DNA of 64,000 nucleotides from positions 1,178,001-1,242,000 of the forward strand of contig NZ_JAJHIZ010000002.1 of NCBI RefSeq assembly GCF_021538615.1. The letters run 5' to 3'. Below are positions 26,314 to 35,967 of the stretch, in pieces. This DNA comes from Niabella agricola (GTDB lineage Bacteria > Bacteroidota > Bacteroidia > Chitinophagales > Chitinophagaceae). The notes beneath the pieces are model-generated. The model did no database searches. It saw only the letters and a list, made by a program, of their open reading frames with translations, and had not been told where the DNA came from. Every line of letters begins with the position of its first letter. Position 1 is the stretch's first letter. The position numbers and the translations under genes were made by a program.

Positions 26314-28935
26314 TTATGGTACAGTGATTGTTTGCTGCACAAAATCGGATGTGCCTGCGAGTGATGGCACCGGCTGCCCTCCGCCCACACTAATGGTTAA
26401 CCGGCCGGAAGGTGTGTACCGGTTGCCCGTTTCGCTGATCAGTTCCAGGTCTTCCGGTTTCACCAGGAATTTCACTTCCGCGGTTGCACCCTTTTTCAAG
26501 GAAATCCGCTGAAAACCTTTCAGCGCCCTTAAGGGCGCTTTGCCTTTTATGCCGGCATAGGACAGGTACAGCTGCACCACTTCATCTCCGTCCCGGCTTC
26601 CGGTATTGGTTACCCAAACCGAAACCGGAACCTGTTTTCCTTTTGCTATACCGGCAGGTATAGTTAAACGGCTGTACTTAAAACGGGTATAGCTTAATCC
26701 CCAGCCGAATGGATATAATACTTCTTTATTGTAATACCGGTAGGTTCGGCCGGTCATATCATATTGCTTAAAATCAGGCAGCGATGCATCGTCTTTATAA
26801 AAGGTAACCGGCAACCGGCCGGAGGGGTTATAATCGCCAAACAGTACATCTGCGATGGCTGTGCCGGCGCTTTGCCCGCCATACCAGGCGTTCAGGACGG
26901 CCGGGAGTTCTTTTTGTTCCCAGGGAATGGCAATGGCGCTGCCGGTAAGCATCACAAAGACCACCGGTTTGCCGGTTGCCTTTAACTGTTTCAACAGTTC
27001 TGTCTGCACTTCGGGCAACATAATGGACGTACGGTCGCCACCGCTGAATCCTTTTGCATTTACCCACATTTGCTCTCCTTCCAGTTCCGGCGAAATACCG
27101 CCTGCATAGATGATCGCATCTGCCGATGCTACGCTAGCCGCAATGGACTGCATGTTTGCTTTTTTATAGGTTCCTTTTTGCAGCCGTATAAAGGCTCCGT
27201 CTTCATGCTGACGGTATTCCAGCATGATGTTGTATGTTTGATCCTTTTGCACCTTCCATTTTAAATTCCGTACTCCCAGGTTGCCATTCCATGCGTTGAC
27301 CACCAGGCTATCATTAATAAATAACCGGTAGCCATCGTCTCCTTCCATCTGAAACTGTAAAACACTATCGGCAGTTGCCCTAAAGCTGGTTTTATACCGT
27401 GCAGAATAATGGTCGGAGGCTACACCGGGTGCCGGTGGCTGTCCCTGGGGGAAAAACCGGTTAATGCTTGCTAATTGCGTGGTATAAACAGGTGTGCCCT
27501 CCAGTGCTTCGTTGTTGAAATATTGTATGTAGAAACCGGGCTGCTCTTTATAACTATAGAAATTGGCGTCGTTGGTATCAGGCGCAAACAAGGTATCGGT
27601 GGTGTAACTGATCCCTGGCTGGTAGGTTACCAGCACTTCCGGGCCCAGTTTTTCCTTAATGCCTTCCAATATAGAAACAATGCGGCTCGGGAAGCCATTA
27701 TAGTTTCCCAGTAAGGCAATCCGGTTATCCGCATTGGGTCCTATGACCGCCACCTGTTTTAATTTTTTACTAAGGGGCAGTATCCCAGTATTCTTTAACA
27801 GTACGATTGATTCCCTTGCCATTTTTAAGGACAGGGCTTTGTGCTCCGGTGCCTCGAGAGTACGCATGGGTAATTGGCCGTAGGGAACTTTATCCGCGGG
27901 ATCAAACATCCCCAACCGGTAGCGGATGGTAAATAACCGTCTTATGGAATTGTCAATTTGCTTTTCCGCAATCAGCCCGGTTTTTACGGCGTCTACCAGC
28001 GACCGGTACACGCTATTCCCACATTCTACATCGGTACCATGCATTACGGCATCTGCTGATGCGTCTGCATTTGTTTTATGGGTTTTATGTCGCTTTACAA
28101 AATCATCGATCCCGCCGCAATCGCTGGTTACATAACCGGTAAAATGCCATTGATTGCGAAGAATATCGCTCATCAGCAGGTCGCTGCCACAACAGGGTTG
28201 TTTGTATACGGCGTTATACGCACACATCACACCGGCTACCCTGGCATTGACCACCAGTTCTTTAAACGCAGGCAGGTAGGTATCCCAAAGGTCATAGGGC
28301 GTTGGATTAAAATTATCGGTATGCCGCGATTCTTCGGGGCCGCTGTGCACCGCATAATGCTTGGCACAGGCTGCTGCCAGGAGGTATTTTGGATCATTGC
28401 CTTGTAAACCGCGGACAAACGCGGCTCCCAGTTTTCCGGTCAGAAACGGGTCTTCACCATAGGTTTCCTGTCCGCGTCCCCAGCGGGGATCCCGGAAAAT
28501 GTTAATATTGGGCGTCCAGTAGGTTAAGCCCTTATAGCGCTCGCCGGTTTTTCCTTCTTTAACGGCAAGGTTATGGATGGCCCTGCCTTCCAGCGCCGAA
28601 TAAAAAGCCATCTGCTTTAAAGCGGCCGTGTCCCAGGTGGCGGCCATGCCAATGGCCTGCGGATAAACGGTTGTCTTGTAAGCCGTGCGCGCTACTCCAT
28701 GCAATATCTCATTCCACCATTCGTAGGCCGGGATTCCCAAACGCGGAACCGCAGGCGCTGCATTCAGCATCTGGGCCACTTTTTCTTCCAGTGTGAGCCG
28801 GTCTACCAGGTCGCTCACCCGTTGCTCCATGGGCAGGGCGGCATTCCACATGGGATATTGTTTGTAATCCTGAGCCTGTGCTGTTGCTAAAGAGAGCACC
28901 GCAATGAGGGCGGACGCTATTTTTTTTAGTGGCAT
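26314..28935 (-). CDS. GH3 beta-glycosidase with PA14 insertion
   Basis: 873 residues from MPLKKIASALIAVLSLATAQ (28935). The barrel domain shows LTLEEKVAQML, YEWWNEILHGVA, NINIFRDPRWGRGQETYGED, CAKHYAVHSGPE and the nucleophile region YVTSDCGGIDDF (D272). The second GH3 domain is split by a PA14 module at about 430-580 (FYIQYFNNEALEG, VLQFQMEGDDGYRLFINDSL), and a fibronectin III-like domain closes the protein. Closest in pattern to xylosidase/glucosidase-type GH3 enzymes (YEWWNE). It would cleave beta-linked terminal sugars. A start at 29004 is open but gives no better signal. Confidence 0.94.
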   Translation of the reverse strand: MPLKKIASALIAVLSLATAQAQDYKQYPMWNAALPMEQRVSDLVDRLTLEEKVAQMLNAAPAVPRLGIPAYEWWNEILHGVARTAYKTTVYPQAIGMAATWDTAALKQMAFYSALEGRAIHNLAVKEGKTGERYKGLTYWTPNINIFRDPRWGRGQETYGEDPFLTGKLGAAFVRGLQGNDPKYLLAAACAKHYAVHSGPEESRHTDNFNPTPYDLWDTYLPAFKELVVNARVAGVMCAYNAVYKQPCCGSDLLMSDILRNQWHFTGYVTSDCGGIDDFVKRHKTHKTNADASADAVMHGTDVECGNSVYRSLVDAVKTGLIAEKQIDNSIRRLFTIRYRLGMFDPADKVPYGQLPMRTLEAPEHKALSLKMARESIVLLKNTGILPLSKKLKQVAVIGPNADNRIALLGNYNGFPSRIVSILEGIKEKLGPEVLVTYQPGISYTTDTLFAPDTNDANFYSYKEQPGFYIQYFNNEALEGTPVYTTQLASINRFFPQGQPPAPGVASDHYSARYKTSFRATADSVLQFQMEGDDGYRLFINDSLVVNAWNGNLGVRNLKWKVQKDQTYNIMLEYRQHEDGAFIRLQKGTYKKANMQSIAASVASADAIIYAGGISPELEGEQMWVNAKGFSGGDRTSIMLPEVQTELLKQLKATGKPVVFVMLTGSAIAIPWEQKELPAVLNAWYGGQSAGTAIADVLFGDYNPSGRLPVTFYKDDASLPDFKQYDMTGRTYRYYNKEVLYPFGWGLSYTRFKYSRLTIPAGIAKGKQVPVSVWVTNTGSRDGDEVVQLYLSYAGIKGKAPLRALKGFQRISLKKGATAEVKFLVKPEDLELISETGNRYTPSGRLTISVGGGQPVPSLAGTSDFVQQTITVP

Positions 28936-29014
28936 TTTTGTAGTTACAGGCTTAGAAGACGGGGCGACACGGTGGACACCGGATATAAGGATGGAATTTA
29001 CCATATTCTATGTT

Positions 29015-31669
29015 TTAGATCTTTTCGGGTTTGCCGACTACAGGAACTACCAGTTCCATCTTCACCTTGTCGTTACCGGAACCGAGCGCGCTTATTTTAA
29101 AAGGACCCGGGCCTTTGCCGATCTTCAGCTGCTTATCCGCCGAAATCAATTCTACCAATTTACGTCCCCGGTCTGCTATATAAAACTGTCCGCTCTTATA
29201 AATGATGTGCTGTCCCGCGGAAAGCGTTTTATTTACCACCAGTTCTTCTCCCCCGGGTGTTGCAATCTTTAATCCCTCAACAGTCACTTCTTTTGGCATG
29301 TTCATTTTAATGGAAAATTCCAGCGGCTGCGTGTCAAATATATTTTGCAGTATTATCCTAACGCCCGTTGCCGAATAGCTTATATTCAGAAAACGGTTCT
29401 CCTTTACAGAGTACAAGAGGAAGGTTCGTATACCGGTTTGCTCAAGGTGGAATTTATAGTCCAGGTCTTTCAGTTGCTCTTTGAGTGCTTTTGTAAATAC
29501 ACCAGCCGCCCGGGCATTTTCCCAAACCCGGTAACCGTTAAAGATAGCAGTCTTTTCTGCACTGGCTTCTACCGTTTGCTGGCTTAACCCCAACATGTAG
29601 GTGGCATCCCAACCGATCGATTTGGCCTGCAGGTTCTCCGCATCATAAAGGCTCCAGTCTGCCTGGTAGTTCTGTATGCCGAAGGTTGCCGGGAAATAGC
29701 TGCTTTCAAACACATACCGCATATCTTTCCCTTCAATCCCCCATTTGTTTAACACCGGGCTGAACATATGATCGCCTCCGCCCACATTGCACACACTCAT
29801 ATAATGCCAGGTCCCTTCCTGTATGGCGCTGCCCATTACCCTGAGGTACTGCCCGCCATTTTGCCGATAGCTGTTAAACAGTCCGCGAAAGAAGCGCTTA
29901 AAGGAATACTGGCCATGTCCCTGGTACATGCAGCTTTCCAGCCCGTCGAAGTCGATATAGTCCATGCCCCCATCTGCCAGCCATTTGCCATAGAAAGCGG
30001 CATACGCATCCTGCAGGTTCATGTCAGGCGCAAAGCCACGGTAACAATTGGGCTGCAATTTTACAATGGTGGTACCGGCTTTATAGCTGCCGCGGGCAGT
30101 ATGGTGAAACCCTCTTTTGACCTTCAAAAGGGTATACGGTGCAGTGCGGGTGATACCATCGTATTCGATCAGCTCTTTTCCTATTTTTAAGACATTGGTA
30201 TGATTGCCCTCCCAGCCTCCGAATTCATTAAAATATGCCGTATCCGCTACGGTGATGATGGTATCGTCCGGACTGATATCTTTCGTAATTACCGTACGCT
30301 GCATAATAGCCAGACTATCGCTGGGTACGGGTGTCACATCTGTATTTCGTCCAGGCTGCAGGAATTCGCAAAGGGTATGCAGCCCGTAACGGATGCCCTG
30401 CTGCTGCATCATTTTTCCAAATTGTGCAACAGGAATATCCCTTTTTCCATTCAGGGTGATCCGTTTTCCGTCCCAGGGTTGTAACCGGTCCGGGTAATAC
30501 TCGCCCAGCCCTTCATCCTGCACGCTGGTGATCTTTAGCTGCTGCGCGTAGGAAGCCAAACTATCGTGCGGCCCCCACCAGGCCATATCCGGCCGGTAGG
30601 CTGCGGGGTCTTTGATCCATTTGCCTTCGATCATCGGGTGCGGCAGCCCTTCGGCAAGCACTACCTGTTCAATGGTGGCTAAGCCCAACCCATCCGGACA
30701 GGCATACAGTGCTATAGCAGAACCGATATAATCCGCATTGGTAGGTGTTACCAACTGGTAACGGGCTGAATTAGCTTTACCATCAATGTTATCCGGGTAA
30801 TACGGAAAACGGATCATCTGCTCCTTATTGCGATTGCGGGAATGCATACAGATGCTGGAGCCAAAAGCCGGCTCCAGCCGTGCGCCATTGCCATAATTCA
30901 TCCTGAAATATTCCTCCGGCTGCGAATAGAACGCCACATCACTGATCCCGTCTCCGCCGATGCTGAAGATTTGCCCTTCTTTTAAATGCGGAGGAAGCGG
31001 ATATTTTTTGGGATCAGGGGAATGAATGTAATAGTACATAAAGGACATATCGCCTTCGGTGGGTGGTCCGCTGGTAGTATTGTCATCCAGTCCCAATACG
31101 CCAATGGCAAAATCATCATCGCGCACCACACCGATCAGGTCGCCTATTTTTTTTGAAATTGTTGTTTTATAGGGGCCCCATACAATATTATCGATCTGAT
31201 CTCTTTGTGTGAGCTTCAATAATTTAAATTTCAGATATACCGGTTGCTGTTCCAATAACAGGGTGGCTACAGAACCATTGGGATAAGACAGCTCCAGCTG
31301 CTTTGCCTGATTCATTTTTGCAGCCACGGGCAATAGATACCTTTTATTGCTGTACAGGCTCATTAATGCGGATGGCTGATTTCCCGGACAATATTCCCTG
31401 CCCGAGCGATTGCTCTTTATAGATGCGATCCATCCTTTTTGGTTGATCGTAATGGTTGCATACTGTGTTTTCAGGCGGATCTGTTGGGCCGTGGCGGGGG
31501 CCGCAAACAACCAAACCGTCAACAATGCCAGCACCGCCGGCCTCTTTACTTTTGTACTGGCTTCACCGGTATCCGGTGCCGCTTTCGTTTTTGGCCGTAC
31601 CTGGAGGATGAGCGATTTTTCACCCTTTCCATTTAAAAAACAACAGTCAATGTATCGTTTCATTTTCAA
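29015..31669 (-). CDS. Unassigned glycosidase-like barrel protein, paralogue 1
   Basis: 884 residues. An N-terminal beta domain (about 63-345; TQYATITINQKGWIASIKSN) ends at GLPHPMIEGKW. A barrel-like part follows with HTLCEF, DVTPVPS, an inserted beta element (LKIGKELIEYDGI) and the motif YIDFDGLESC (D573, D575, E578), then a C-terminal beta domain. Two paralogues are at 48305 and 50732. I cannot name the family; the acid-rich strand-end motif and neighbours suggest a glycoside hydrolase. Oddity: the signal-like segment (AVLALLTVWLFAAPATAQ) begins only at residue 45, so the n-region is unusually long with no nearer ATG. Confidence 0.87.
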   Translation of the reverse strand: MKMKRYIDCCFLNGKGEKSLILQVRPKTKAAPDTGEASTKVKRPAVLALLTVWLFAAPATAQQIRLKTQYATITINQKGWIASIKSNRSGREYCPGNQPSALMSLYSNKRYLLPVAAKMNQAKQLELSYPNGSVATLLLEQQPVYLKFKLLKLTQRDQIDNIVWGPYKTTISKKIGDLIGVVRDDDFAIGVLGLDDNTTSGPPTEGDMSFMYYYIHSPDPKKYPLPPHLKEGQIFSIGGDGISDVAFYSQPEEYFRMNYGNGARLEPAFGSSICMHSRNRNKEQMIRFPYYPDNIDGKANSARYQLVTPTNADYIGSAIALYACPDGLGLATIEQVVLAEGLPHPMIEGKWIKDPAAYRPDMAWWGPHDSLASYAQQLKITSVQDEGLGEYYPDRLQPWDGKRITLNGKRDIPVAQFGKMMQQQGIRYGLHTLCEFLQPGRNTDVTPVPSDSLAIMQRTVITKDISPDDTIITVADTAYFNEFGGWEGNHTNVLKIGKELIEYDGITRTAPYTLLKVKRGFHHTARGSYKAGTTIVKLQPNCYRGFAPDMNLQDAYAAFYGKWLADGGMDYIDFDGLESCMYQGHGQYSFKRFFRGLFNSYRQNGGQYLRVMGSAIQEGTWHYMSVCNVGGGDHMFSPVLNKWGIEGKDMRYVFESSYFPATFGIQNYQADWSLYDAENLQAKSIGWDATYMLGLSQQTVEASAEKTAIFNGYRVWENARAAGVFTKALKEQLKDLDYKFHLEQTGIRTFLLYSVKENRFLNISYSATGVRIILQNIFDTQPLEFSIKMNMPKEVTVEGLKIATPGGEELVVNKTLSAGQHIIYKSGQFYIADRGRKLVELISADKQLKIGKGPGPFKISALGSGNDKVKMELVVPVVGKPEKI

Positions 31670-31798
31670 TATCTTATACTATTCAGATTCCATATAAAAT
31701 TCAACTGTACACAGGTTTGCATCCGGTCGGTAAAATTATCTCATCCTGATTCATTAAGCCTGCACTGAATTGATAAAGACCGATACTTTTTTAACTCC

Positions 31799-31891
31799 TG
31801 CCGGCTTTGCAGCCTGTTATTATGAACAGCGCCTTTTTTGTTTTAAAGAGGTAGGCCTTTGATGCAGCTACCCCAAAAAAGAAAGCCGGCA
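31799..31891. other. Predicted structured intergenic element; 31670-32354 otherwise unexplained
   Basis: The 685-base gap between divergent genes holds a 10-bp perfect inverted repeat, TGCCGGCTTT (31799-31808) with AAAGCCGGCA (31882-31891). It encloses two smaller hairpins: CTGTT/AACAG (31814-31818, 31825-31829) and GGTAG/CTACC (31850-31854, 31868-31872). Together they could fold as a three-way junction. On the plus strand the first inner hairpin is followed by TTTTTTG, like a weak terminator. On the minus strand it lies 130 bases ahead of the paralogue 1 gene and could be part of its leader. It matches no riboswitch I know. I see no gene in the rest of the gap. Confidence 0.4.
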
Positions 31892-32095
31892 AAATGAATT
31901 AAATCTGATTTATGGTATCCCTGTTTTTTTAAAACGCAACCCTGTGTGCCCCAGCAAACCGTATCATGTTTGCCCTGGTGAACCAGGTTCAATCAAAAAG
32001 GATGGCTCATGCGTTCATCAATGGACATCGTTGTTATATTTCCATACCCTGTAGAGACGCCGGGGTATTAATAGCCGGTATTTCAATGCAATTAT

Positions 32096-32123
32096 TTTAA
32101 CAAGATCCACTACTATTTTTGCA
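32096..32123 (+). promoter_or_regulatory. Candidate promoter for the ThuA/dehydrogenase fusion gene
   Basis: TTTAAC, seven bases, ACTAC, then TATTTTTGCA. The last part fits the Bacteroidota TAnnTTTG box and the spacing matches the elements at 53642 and 61267 exactly. A start near 32128 would leave a leader of about 225 nt. Confidence 0.45.
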
Positions 32124-32354
32124 AACGACCTCTATTAATGTTTTATTTTTTGCATTTTTGCAACAAGAACGATTCTCTGAATATTAAAATAGCCGATTGC
32201 CATTCCCACATTTTAACCCCACCCCAACCAGCAGTAGCGTCTGGTTTTCAGCTGCTGTCATCAAAACAGCGATAGGCTGTACCATTTCGGGTCTGGGGAT
32301 CTCTTACGCTTTTGGTACCGGTTCTGTTTCATCAAGTCAACAACATCCATCCAT

Positions 32355-35300
32355 ATGCGCCCATCTACTGCGGTTTTAAAAAAACTGTGCTATTTTGTTA
32401 TGTTACTGTTGCTGTGCTCCTGTGCAGGAAAAAACAAAAAACCCAGGATACTTGTATTTAGTAAAACGGCTGGGTTTCACCATGCCTCTATTGCAAACGG
32501 AAATACAGCCCTGCAACAACTCGGCGCGACCCATAATTTTGATGTGGATACGGCAACGGATGCCGCTGTTTTTATAGACGACAGCTTAAAAAAATATGCT
32601 GCAGTTGTTTTCCTCAGTACCACGGGAGATGTACTCAACTACCGGCAGGAAGCCGCCTTTGAACGCTATATACAGGCAGGGGGCGGCTATGTAGGTATTC
32701 ATGCAGCTACCGATTGCGAACCAGACTGGGGTTGGTATGGAAGATTAGCGGGCGCTTACTTCATGGATCACCCGGGCATAACCGATAGTTTTCCCAATGT
32801 ACAGCCCGGCGTATTACTGGTAACAGACAGCACGCATATGGCTACCCGGCATCTCCCCCATGAATGGAAAAAGACGGATGAGTTTTACAACTTTAAGAAG
32901 ATGAGCAAAGATGTAAAAGTACTCCTGACCGTTGATGAAAAAAGCTACCAGGGCGGCAAGAACGGCAACCCACACCCCATTGCCTGGTACCATGAATTTG
33001 ACGGAGGCCGGGCCTTCTATACCGAACTGGGGCATACGCCGGAATCCTTTTCCGATTCATTATACCTCCGGCATATTTTAGGCGGCATTCAATATGCCAT
33101 TGGCGATAACAAAAAGGTGGATTACTCAAAGGCCACCACTCAAATGCCGCCCGATGAGGACCGGTTTTCTAAAGAGCAGCTATCACAGGGTGCGTTTTTT
33201 GAGCCCACGGAAATGACGATCCTTCCCAACCTGGATGTGCTGGTGATTCAGCGGCGCGGAGAAATTATGCTGTATAAGAACCAAACGAAGAACGTGCGCC
33301 AGGTAGGCTTTTTAAATGTTTATTATAAAACGGATGTGCCCGGCGTGAATGCGGAAGAGGGCATGCTGGGTTTACAGAAGGACCCGGATTTTGCAAAGAA
33401 CAACTGGGTCTATATTTATTACAGTCCTGCCGACAGCGCGGTGAACCGGCTTTCCCGCTTCACGTTTAAAAATGATACGCTCGATGCGGCCACCGAAAAA
33501 GTGATCCTCGAAGTAAAATCGCAAAGGGATATCTGCTGCCATACCGGTGGCTCCATCGCGTTTGGTCCGGATGGACTACTGTATGTTTCATCCGGCGATA
33601 ATTCAACACCCTTCGACGAGCCGGGTGTCCGGTTCGTAAATAACGGTTATAGCCCGATGAATGATATCCCCGGCCACCAGCAATACGATGCAGGAAGATC
33701 GAGCGGCAATACTAACGACCTTCGCGGAAAGATCCTCCGGATACGCGTAAAGCCGGATGGCAGCTATGAAATCCCCGATGGCAATCTTTTTCCGAAGGGC
33801 ACGGATAAAACAAAACCTGAAATTTATGTAATGGGCAACCGGAACCCCTACCGTATTTCTATAGACCAGAAGACCGGCTATCTCTATTGGGGCGAAGTGG
33901 GCCCGGATGCCGGTTCCGACAATCTTAAAGAGCGAGGTCCCCGGGGTTATGATGAAGTGAACCAGGCGCGCAAGGCCGGCTTTTTCGGATGGCCGCTGTT
34001 TGTAGGCAACAATTATGCGTATCGGCAATACGATTACAGCACGGGCAAAAGCGGCGATCATTTCGACCCCGAACATCCGGTTAACCGTTCCAGGAACAAT
34101 ACCGGGCTCACGCAACTGCCTCCCGCCCAACCGGCATTTATCTGGTATCCTTATGCAGCCTCCCCCGATTTCCCCCAGGTAGGCTCCGGCGGCCGAAATG
34201 CCATGGCGGGCCCTGTATACTATACGGATCTGTTTCCCAAAGAAACCCGGCTCCCGGACTATTATAACGGCAAGCTCATCATCTATGACTGGATCCGCGG
34301 GTGGATGAAGGCGGTTACAATGCTACCCAATGGCGATTTCGATAAGATGGAGCCCTTTGCCAGCGCTGTTAAAGTGAACTCATTGATCGATATGGAAGTG
34401 GGCCCGGATGGCCAGCTGTACCTGCTGGAGTACGGATCTGGCTGGTTCTCCAAAAATCCCGACGCCGGCCTGGCCCGGATCCACTACAACAGCGGCAACA
34501 GGGCCCCGGCGATCCAATCCGTTAAGGTAGATAAAACAACCGGCGTACTGCCGTTTACCGTTAAAATTGCGGTAGCGGCCAAAGACCCGGACAATGACAA
34601 TGTAACGTATACCTGGACCCTTGGAGACGGAACCCGTAAAGAAACCCATGCGCCGGAACTGTCCTATACCTATACCAAAGCGGGCGACTTTAAAATAACC
34701 GTTGAGGTAAAAGATGATAAAGGTGCTGTTGCTAAAAGCGATGCGGTAAGTATCTATGCCGGTAATGAAACACCGGTGGTAAATATCGCTGTTACCGGGG
34801 GAAACCGGTCCTTTTATATACCCGGTGCGCCGCTGCACTATAAAATAACCGCAACCGACCCCAAAGACACCGCGGCCTTTGATCCGGCCAATCTCTTTGT
34901 ATCTGTTGATTTCACCGAAGGGCTCGACAAAGCCGGCGCACCCATGGGCCATCAACAGGGGCAGGCAAGTGTTAGCGGAAAAAACATAATGCTGTCGCTG
35001 GATTGCAAAGCCTGTCATAAAGAAGCCGAAAAATCGGTTGGTCCATCGTTTATACAGGTAGCGGAAAAATACGGCAAAGATCCCGGTGCCGTGAACTACC
35101 TTACCGGAAAAATAATTAATGGCGGCAGCGGTGTATGGGGTGAAACGGCTATGTCGGCACATCCGACGCTTAATGAGGAAGACGTACACCAGATCATAGC
35201 CTGGATCTTGTCGTTAAACAGCGGGAATGCTGTAAAAAAATCACTGCCGGCCTCAGGCATTATCGTGCCGCCGGCTGATACAAAGCCCAACCGCGCGCTC

Positions 35301-35717
35301 GTTTTATCCGCAAGCTATTCAGATAAAGGCGGAAATCAGATCAAATCGCTGACGGGGACCAACACCCTTTTATTGAGAAGCAATATGATTCCCTTTGGTG
35401 AAACCGATAAAACAAAAGAAGGATGGTTTGTATTAAAGCAAATAGACCTGACAAATGTACACTCGATGAGCATTGCCTACGACCGGCAGGAAAGTCCGGG
35501 AAAAACGTCCGTGCTGGAAGTGCGGCTGGATGCGGCCAATGGGCCATTATTGGGCAGCAAACCCATGCCCGCCGTTGCAAAAGAAGCAAAAGAAGCGGTG
35601 GCATCGATTCCCGTTAAAGGAATCAGCGATGGACAATTTCATACCCTGTATTTTATTTACAGAACAGAAGATCAGATTCATGACAATATGAAGTGGGTAC
35701 AATTCAACGGGAAATAA
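32355..35717 (+). CDS. ThuA / PQQ-type sugar dehydrogenase / PKD / cytochrome c fusion lipoprotein
   Basis: 1120 residues beginning with a lipoprotein signal (FVMLLLLCSC, Cys23). Domains: ThuA-like trehalose-utilization domain at about 28-250 (ILVFSKTAGFHHASI, GGGYVGIHAATDC); glucose/sorbosone dehydrogenase propeller at about 275-700 (GEIMLYKNQTKNV, GSIAFGPDGLLYVSSGDNST, IYVMGNRNPYRISID); PKD domain at about 715-805; a class I cytochrome c with C884-K-A-C887-H888 and probable ligand Met933; and a CBM6-like C-terminus. It would oxidise a sugar in the periplasm and pass electrons to haem. The combination is known in Bacteroidota; the substrate is unknown. The only large plus-strand gene here. 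Confidence 0.93.
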   Translation: MRPSTAVLKKLCYFVMLLLLCSCAGKNKKPRILVFSKTAGFHHASIANGNTALQQLGATHNFDVDTATDAAVFIDDSLKKYAAVVFLSTTGDVLNYRQEAAFERYIQAGGGYVGIHAATDCEPDWGWYGRLAGAYFMDHPGITDSFPNVQPGVLLVTDSTHMATRHLPHEWKKTDEFYNFKKMSKDVKVLLTVDEKSYQGGKNGNPHPIAWYHEFDGGRAFYTELGHTPESFSDSLYLRHILGGIQYAIGDNKKVDYSKATTQMPPDEDRFSKEQLSQGAFFEPTEMTILPNLDVLVIQRRGEIMLYKNQTKNVRQVGFLNVYYKTDVPGVNAEEGMLGLQKDPDFAKNNWVYIYYSPADSAVNRLSRFTFKNDTLDAATEKVILEVKSQRDICCHTGGSIAFGPDGLLYVSSGDNSTPFDEPGVRFVNNGYSPMNDIPGHQQYDAGRSSGNTNDLRGKILRIRVKPDGSYEIPDGNLFPKGTDKTKPEIYVMGNRNPYRISIDQKTGYLYWGEVGPDAGSDNLKERGPRGYDEVNQARKAGFFGWPLFVGNNYAYRQYDYSTGKSGDHFDPEHPVNRSRNNTGLTQLPPAQPAFIWYPYAASPDFPQVGSGGRNAMAGPVYYTDLFPKETRLPDYYNGKLIIYDWIRGWMKAVTMLPNGDFDKMEPFASAVKVNSLIDMEVGPDGQLYLLEYGSGWFSKNPDAGLARIHYNSGNRAPAIQSVKVDKTTGVLPFTVKIAVAAKDPDNDNVTYTWTLGDGTRKETHAPELSYTYTKAGDFKITVEVKDDKGAVAKSDAVSIYAGNETPVVNIAVTGGNRSFYIPGAPLHYKITATDPKDTAAFDPANLFVSVDFTEGLDKAGAPMGHQQGQASVSGKNIMLSLDCKACHKEAEKSVGPSFIQVAEKYGKDPGAVNYLTGKIINGGSGVWGETAMSAHPTLNEEDVHQIIAWILSLNSGNAVKKSLPASGIIVPPADTKPNRALVLSASYSDKGGNQIKSLTGTNTLLLRSNMIPFGETDKTKEGWFVLKQIDLTNVHSMSIAYDRQESPGKTSVLEVRLDAANGPLLGSKPMPAVAKEAKEAVASIPVKGISDGQFHTLYFIYRTEDQIHDNMKWVQFNGK

Positions 35718-35821
35718 TACCCTGTAGAAATTTGAAAATTTGGGAATGTGAAATAAATATGCAATATCAGGTATGGAACCGGTCCAACCTTAAACATTGA
35801 CCTGGGAACAAGCAGGGTGCT

Positions 35822-35906
35822 ATGAGTCTTGAATGGAGATTTGAGACCTGAGACTTGAGATCTGAAATCTGGGATCTGAATTCTCAATTCTAAAATCCGA
35901 GATCTG
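35822..35906. repeat. Degenerate short tandem repeat between convergent genes
   Basis: About eight imperfect copies of a 9-11 base unit of the form (T)GAGATCTGA or its variants GAGACCTGA, GAGACTTGA and GAAATCTGG fill most of the 250-base gap between the convergent fusion gene and GH97. Low-complexity runs like this are common in Chitinophagaceae spacers. A related run of words (CTTTAAACATTAAGCCTGG) occurs at about 62340, compared with CCTTAAACATTGACCTGG near 35791. No coding or regulatory role is apparent. Confidence 0.5.
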
Positions 35907-35967
35907 CTTCAAACAGAACGCGAATGCACCCTGAGCGTTAGACGTTAAACGGATCATATCAACCGGC

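Noticed and set aside
35718..35967. CRISPR-like or mobile-element repeat
   Set aside because: The repeat units are short, degenerate and without unique spacers; no transposase or inverted terminal repeats are present anywhere in the window.
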